In this document: positions 59,156-64,000 of the stretch, piece by piece
How the letters are laid out: every line of letters starts with the position of its first letter
How positions within the stretch are numbered: position 1 is the stretch's first letter
Origin: Bryopsis sp. KO-2023
Taxonomy: Eukaryota > Chlorophyta > Ulvophyceae > Bryopsidales > Bryopsidaceae
DNA: 64,000 nt
Reading direction: 5' to 3'
Assembly (NCBI GenBank): GCA_030272585.1
Contig: BSYQ01000013.1
Coordinates: forward strand, 434,001-498,000
Position numbers and translations under genes: made by a program
Notes under the pieces: generated by a model
Seen by the model: only the letters and a program-made list of their open reading frames with translations
Told to the model about the DNA's origin: nothing
Database searches by the model: none

Positions 59156-62100
59156 GTAAAGACTGCGCTGTAGACTGCGACTCTGAAGCAGTCTGCCAGC
59201 CTGAAACAACAGCCTAGAAGGCTGCAACAAGTTCTGACACGAGAGAGCGGGAGAGAGAGAGTGTTCAACTGTAACGACTCTGCCCCTGCAGATCGCTTTT
59301 TCTGCTTCAATACACTGAAGACTGCGACCCTGCCGGTCTGCCAGTCTGAACTGCCGTTCTATTGAACGACCATGGGAGAGACACTTGAACCTAGCAAGGT
59401 TCAAGGGCGAGATCAGGTTCCAAACTAAGGTTAGGTTAAGTTACAAGAATGTCCAAGCCCCAACAACTTATACCGTTTCTTCCAACCCTGATCCAAACTG
59501 ATCCTAAGCCATAACATCAGTCTGCATCAGTGTTGCAGACCATCAAACTACCAAGTTCCTTTCAGTCCCCTTTCATGACATGCAGCCTCAGACACCTTGC
59601 ACAGTACTGCGGTCCTGAGTCTGCCACCTAAGACCTTCTAGAACCTTGTGCCTGCCAGCTCTGCAGCCCACGTTCTGCAACGCTGCCAGCACCTGTCTGC
59701 CATCAGCAACCCTGTCAGCCCGACTACTCTGCCACTTCGTCAGTCTGCCAATCTGCTGACTACCAGTCCTTTAGTCTGCAGGTCTGAAGGACCTGAACCA
59801 TTCCTGCTTCTGCAGAATCATAGCAGTCAACCTGCAGCCTAATCTGTCAGCCCAATCACTGCCAGTTCTGCAAGCCTGCAGGTCTGCCTGAATCGCCTTT
59901 GATTCTGCCGAATCATTACATTCCTCCCCATCTAGTTGGCAGTAGTCCCTTACTGCCCTAAGAGAACGATAACAACCTTGTCCCTTGGATTTCAAACACC
60001 CAAAGAAACTTCTGCCTCAAAGTTCAGTTTGAAAAGTTGCTATCCCATCTTGCCAACTGCCAAACACCTTTTGGAAGGACTGACCACTGAAAATATCTTT
60101 TTGAAAAATTGCAAAATAAAGTATAGCCTCTTTCTCAACATTCTGATGTATACCTTTGAATTGCCTAGAAAACTGCTCAGGAAAATCCCAATGACACAAA
60201 CAAGAAAACCGAATAAACTTCTCTTTCGGAATTGTAATGTGCTACTGAACAAAATTCAATTCCTTTCTGCAGCCTGTTAACTCAACAGATTTTTATTTTG
60301 ATCATAAGAAAATCCAACAGAAAAATAGCAAAAATCTGCTGCAGCTTTCAGAGTCTCAGCAATTCACTTTTCTGCCTTCTTTAAGATAAGAATGTTGCTA
60401 TTCTGCTCAAATATTTTGCAACTACCCAAACTTCTGAAACTTCATGTTGCCCCATAATTTCAAAAGCAACATTTGCATATTGAAAACCTGCAAACTGCCA
60501 CTACCACAATCTGCAAATTCTCTGCAACTACTGCCACAGTCTGCAACCCAGCAAACTGGTGCTGCCACAATCCAGAACTCTACAAACTGTTGCTGCCAAA
60601 ATTTGCAACTCAGCAAAATACCACTTTCACAATATGCAAACTGTCTTGGAGTAAAGAAGAAGGTTGAATGACTGAAGTTCTGTCTCCCAAAAGAAGTTTC
60701 CAACCTTTTGAAAACCAAGAGATCACCAGTCACTCCAGCAGCTCCTCAGAGTTGAAGCTCCTTGCTGCATAGTGAGCTGCCACATGTCTCCACCAAGTTA
60801 GCCTTCCGCATAGCAATGAAAAGCGAGCGATAGGATCTTGCAACAACAAGTCTCCAGATGTTCTTCAATGAAGAAGTGAGCTTGCTCCTCAATTTTTCCC
60901 TGAAGCATGCTCCCTTCTGTTCCTGCTTCCTCTCTCCTGAGTCATGAATGTTCAGAGTACCTACAGATTGATTGCATTAATTGTTCCCGAGTTCTTCCAT
61001 GCCTTCTCCGGTTTTCCCATATATGAATCTATACAAACCAGAGTATATGAAAACCCAGAAACTCCACTTGGCCTATCCTGACTTAATGAAATCAACCCTT
61101 TCTTTCAACCAACAAGACTTCACTCAGTGACATTTCCTTTTTCTTTTGAACTCTGCTGCTCAAATAAATATCCTACAACTGAGTGCTGAAAGAATCCATA
61201 CCAATGTACCCTCTGAAATTCAGTAACCTCAAGTGAGCACCAATCCAACTGACTCAATCAATGGTCCTGCAAACTTCTGTAAATTCCAAACCAACTAAAT
61301 CCACAGCAAAATATGTGTCACGTACCAGAATATTTCAGTCCACCAGAAACACCCTTGCTAGACTGCAAATGTTTTAATTCTGCATCGTCCCAAAGTAGTG
61401 AACTATGCCTAGTTGCCTAATCCACTCTGCAAGAATAGTAGAACTGAAAACACATATTTACTGACCACCAAGATATTGCAAACACTATCCATCAATTCCC
61501 ATCAGCTCTGAAAGAGTACTACTAACAACCTCTTCCTTTCCTTAGAAACCTTGATGAAAACATGTGTCTCTTTGCAACACCTACTGAAATAAATGCAATT
61601 TTGGAAAAACAAAAACGAAACGCATCGGTTCAACCGAGGCCTCCTCCCCATCTGAAATGGAGCTTGTCCTCAAGCAAAACCATGCAACCATGCAAAACCA
61701 TATCACTGTCCCAGCTACAGAAAGTTGAGCTGTTCGGAGCAGCCAAAATAACCCCAAACAACTGAACAAACTACTTCAGAAAACAAGCTTGAAAAAACTG
61801 AAGGCCTGAATGTGCTCTGCCAAAGTCAGAAAAATCTGCTGCCCCAGATTGTAACCAAATGTTCAGTTCTCAACCCTTCTGAAATATTTTGTCCTCACAT
61901 AAATATTCACCAACCATGCTCCCAAAGATCAAGGCTATTTCTGTTCCATTGACCCGAAAAGAAATAGAAAATAAAGAAAACACAGAAAATTTTGCAGCCC
62001 TGCAAAGTATCCCTGCAGCTAACAGGTTCTGCACCTGCAATTTACCAACTGCCCATAACATTGCCAGATCTGCCTGCAAAAATTTTCACAGTCCCTTGTG

Positions 62101-64000
62101 TTTCTTCATATGTAGAGCTGAACCTGACCACCAAATGTCATAACCTTCAGCTCCTGATCTTTGACACCATGCTATCCATGCATCAAATTCAAACACGACC
62201 GCCCATTGTGTTTACCATCTCATCATGAAATAAATGAGCTGCCAACTTCATGTCTAACCACTGCAAACAAACTCAAGAAGAAATTCACCTGAAAATCTGA
62301 TTCCTGCCTGAAAATCAAACACCAAATCAGATATAGATCTTCAGAAACTGAAAATCCTTTTGCTTTTCCTTCTGAGCTTTATATTTCTCACAATAAAATT
62401 TGAACTACCGCTGGTCCACGTATATATATACTTCTCAAAGAAATCAGACATATACACTTCACTCCTGATTTTCTTTCTTGATCTCCTGAAAATCTGCAAC
62501 TCAAACCAGATCTAATGTATCGAATCAAAATAAAGCATTTTCCAGATTTTAGTCACTACCAATTAAGTCCAAAAGTGACTGCAACAATACCAAACTCTGT
62601 CACTGAAAATTGCTATCTCTGATGCCCTTTGGCACAATCATAAGTTTTCTAGGGAACCCTGAATGTCCCTCAGAAATGTTTCAGCCCAACAACCAGTCTA
62701 TGGACCTGTAAAATAGAGATCAGAGTCCTCCTTTCGAGTACAAAACTGCAACTCCATCTGCAGTCTGAAATAGAGCCCAAATCTCTCATTTTCCAGCCTT
62801 TTAAATGTTGTCATTCTGCCACTGATTTGCCAAACCAATTTCCATATTCAAAACTGAAATGAAAGCTCTTATGTAGGTGGTTGTATCTGCCCTTTTTATC
62901 AGCCATACTCAGGTGGCACCAAATACTAACACCACAAAGATAAATCTCATAATGCATCAGATATTTTTCTAAACCAATACTCTGATCCTCTTTCCTTTAG
63001 AGCTGAGGTCTTGCATACTCTGCAACTCCTAGAAAAGATCATTGTATTTTCCTTCGACTCAACTACATTCCTTCATCAATCTGAAAAGGTGATATCAGAT
63101 GCAGTTCACATGTTACTGCATCCACTGAAAATTTCTCTAGCCAATTTCAGAATCCTAGCTAGCTTCTAGTTTGTAGGCGAGATGTAGCTATTCTGATTCT
63201 ACATCCACGCCTATCGTATAAACAATTTTTCTCCACGTCATGAAATCACCGACAATCAAAAGTTCAGTTCCTTCTCAAAACATCAATCGCATGCCGTACA
63301 CAATCTGCCTGGCATGTATTCTCATTTCAGCCGCACGCCGCACACGGCCTGCCTGGCATGTCCACTGCACTTCCATAAAGATCAATCGCACGCCGTACAC
63401 AATCTGCCTGGCATGTATTCTCATTTCAGCCGCACGCCGCACACGGCCTGCCTGGCATGTACACTTCACTTCGAAGTTTAGACTATGTCCTTTAAAGTAG
63501 ACTTCATTAGGTCTACCCAGCCCATAACTCCTCGCTCACAAAAACAAATCTGATGTGCCTGCAGAACACATCATGCAGGTCAGGTGTGGCCCCACATGAC
63601 CACACACCCCCTGCCTCCGAGAGCTGAGCAGTCGTGGCTACACTCGGCCCAACAACCCCCTCAAGCTCAGAATCCTCCTCCAAAAATTCTGCAAGTCAGT
63701 ACTCCCCGCACTGCACCTCAGAACTTTTCCTTGAAAATCTGCAGATGCTGCGACTCCCCGCCCAGCATCTACCAACTCACAGTCTGCAGGTCCCACGCGT
63801 CGCCTAGTGGGTACCTCCTGCAACACTGCTCACCTTCTCCTCAAGGTCTCCAGAATTCCCTGCACCAGTGTCCTTGCCCGGACCACCACCTGCAGAAATT
63901 CCATCCACCAGACTTACACACTTCTCCGTAGTTGCGGCTGCACCGGCACTCCAACTTCGGAATGGACTCCGCGCCCATAGGCTACCCTCCCCTGAGGTAA
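59156..64000. other. 4.8-kb strand-asymmetric non-coding region rich in CTGCAA words
   Basis: No frame longer than about 115 codons occurs and none has a domain or splice support. The plus strand is C- and A-rich and G-poor: sample lines at 60481 and 59701 have two to three times more C than G. Words such as CTGCAA, TCTGCA, CTGCCA and CTGCAG recur irregularly every 10-20 bases, most densely at 59156-59930 and 60480-60640. It is not a simple satellite. It may be a decayed repeat, the inside of a non-autonomous element or a long transcribed RNA; none of these is shown. Confidence 0.5.
63282..63460. repeat. 80-bp direct repeat, two copies, each holding two related 30-bp units
   Basis: Copies at 63282-63361 and 63381-63460 (period 99) are almost identical. 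Inside them a 30-bp unit beginning CGCAYGCCGYACAC and ending CTGCCTGGCATGT occurs four times: 63288-63317, 63332-63361, 63387-63416 and 63431-63460. The two unit types alternate, separated by ATTCTCATTTCAGC-like spacers. Confidence 0.93.

Noticed and set aside
63584..63931. 115-codon Pro/Ser/His-rich plus-strand frame
   Set aside because: Lies in the C-rich skewed region where such frames are expected; no conserved motif.
1..64000. Prokaryotic systems (operons, CRISPR array, phage or insertion sequences)
   Set aside because: All recognisable genes carry spliceosomal introns; no regular spacer-repeat array, transposase or integrase reading frame was found.

Overview
This is a nuclear eukaryotic window with many introns, probably from a flagellated green (Viridiplantae) alga. 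The evidence is a plant-type SnRK2-like kinase, a plant PHT4-type transporter with a plastid-targeting-like N-terminus, a plant-like EAF6 and a tail-anchored cytochrome b5. These sit beside genes that flowering plants lack: a class I cyclic-nucleotide phosphodiesterase, the ciliary subunit DRC8 and a centrin-binding SFI1-type protein. An early-diverging streptophyte or a prasinophyte-like alga would fit; the species is not determined. Introns are T-rich with long homopolymers, often a T run followed directly by a G run. Most are GT-AG and two look GC-AG. Exon ends below were set by hand from splice motifs, reading phase and protein continuity, so single-base errors are possible.

Layout from left to right: SnRK2-like kinase (-, cut by the window edge); unknown basic protein (+, 2.5-4.0 kb); PAS-phosphodiesterase (+, 4.4-10.5 kb); SdiA-regulated/YjiK-like beta-propeller (-, 11.4-13.5 kb); DRC8/EFCAB2 (-, 13.9-15.1 kb); cytochrome b5 (-, 15.9-17.2 kb), divergent from EAF6 (+, 17.6-19.5 kb); PHT4-like transporter (-, 21.8-25.4 kb); an intergenic stretch with strong inverted repeats (25.7-27.0 kb); an unknown basic protein with an in-frame stop (+, 27.3-29.3 kb); and a giant SFI1-like gene (+, 30.6-53.3 kb) of about 48 exons, roughly 3,800 residues and about 100 repeats.

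Beyond 53.3 kb the sequence changes to duplicated, gene-poor DNA. It has a near-identical 482-bp repeat in two copies, an older 350-400-bp repeat in two copies, a probably degenerate ankyrin-repeat gene whose last codons lie in one repeat copy, the 3' end of an unknown gene, and a final 4.8 kb of C-rich, G-poor DNA full of CTGCAA-like words that ends near a tandem repeat.

Three of the recognisable genes (phosphodiesterase, DRC8, SFI1-like) suggest a motile cell with axonemes and centrin-based fibres. The others are housekeeping: histone acetylation, ER electron transfer, organellar anion transport. They are not an operon, and nothing suggests co-regulation beyond the one divergent promoter.
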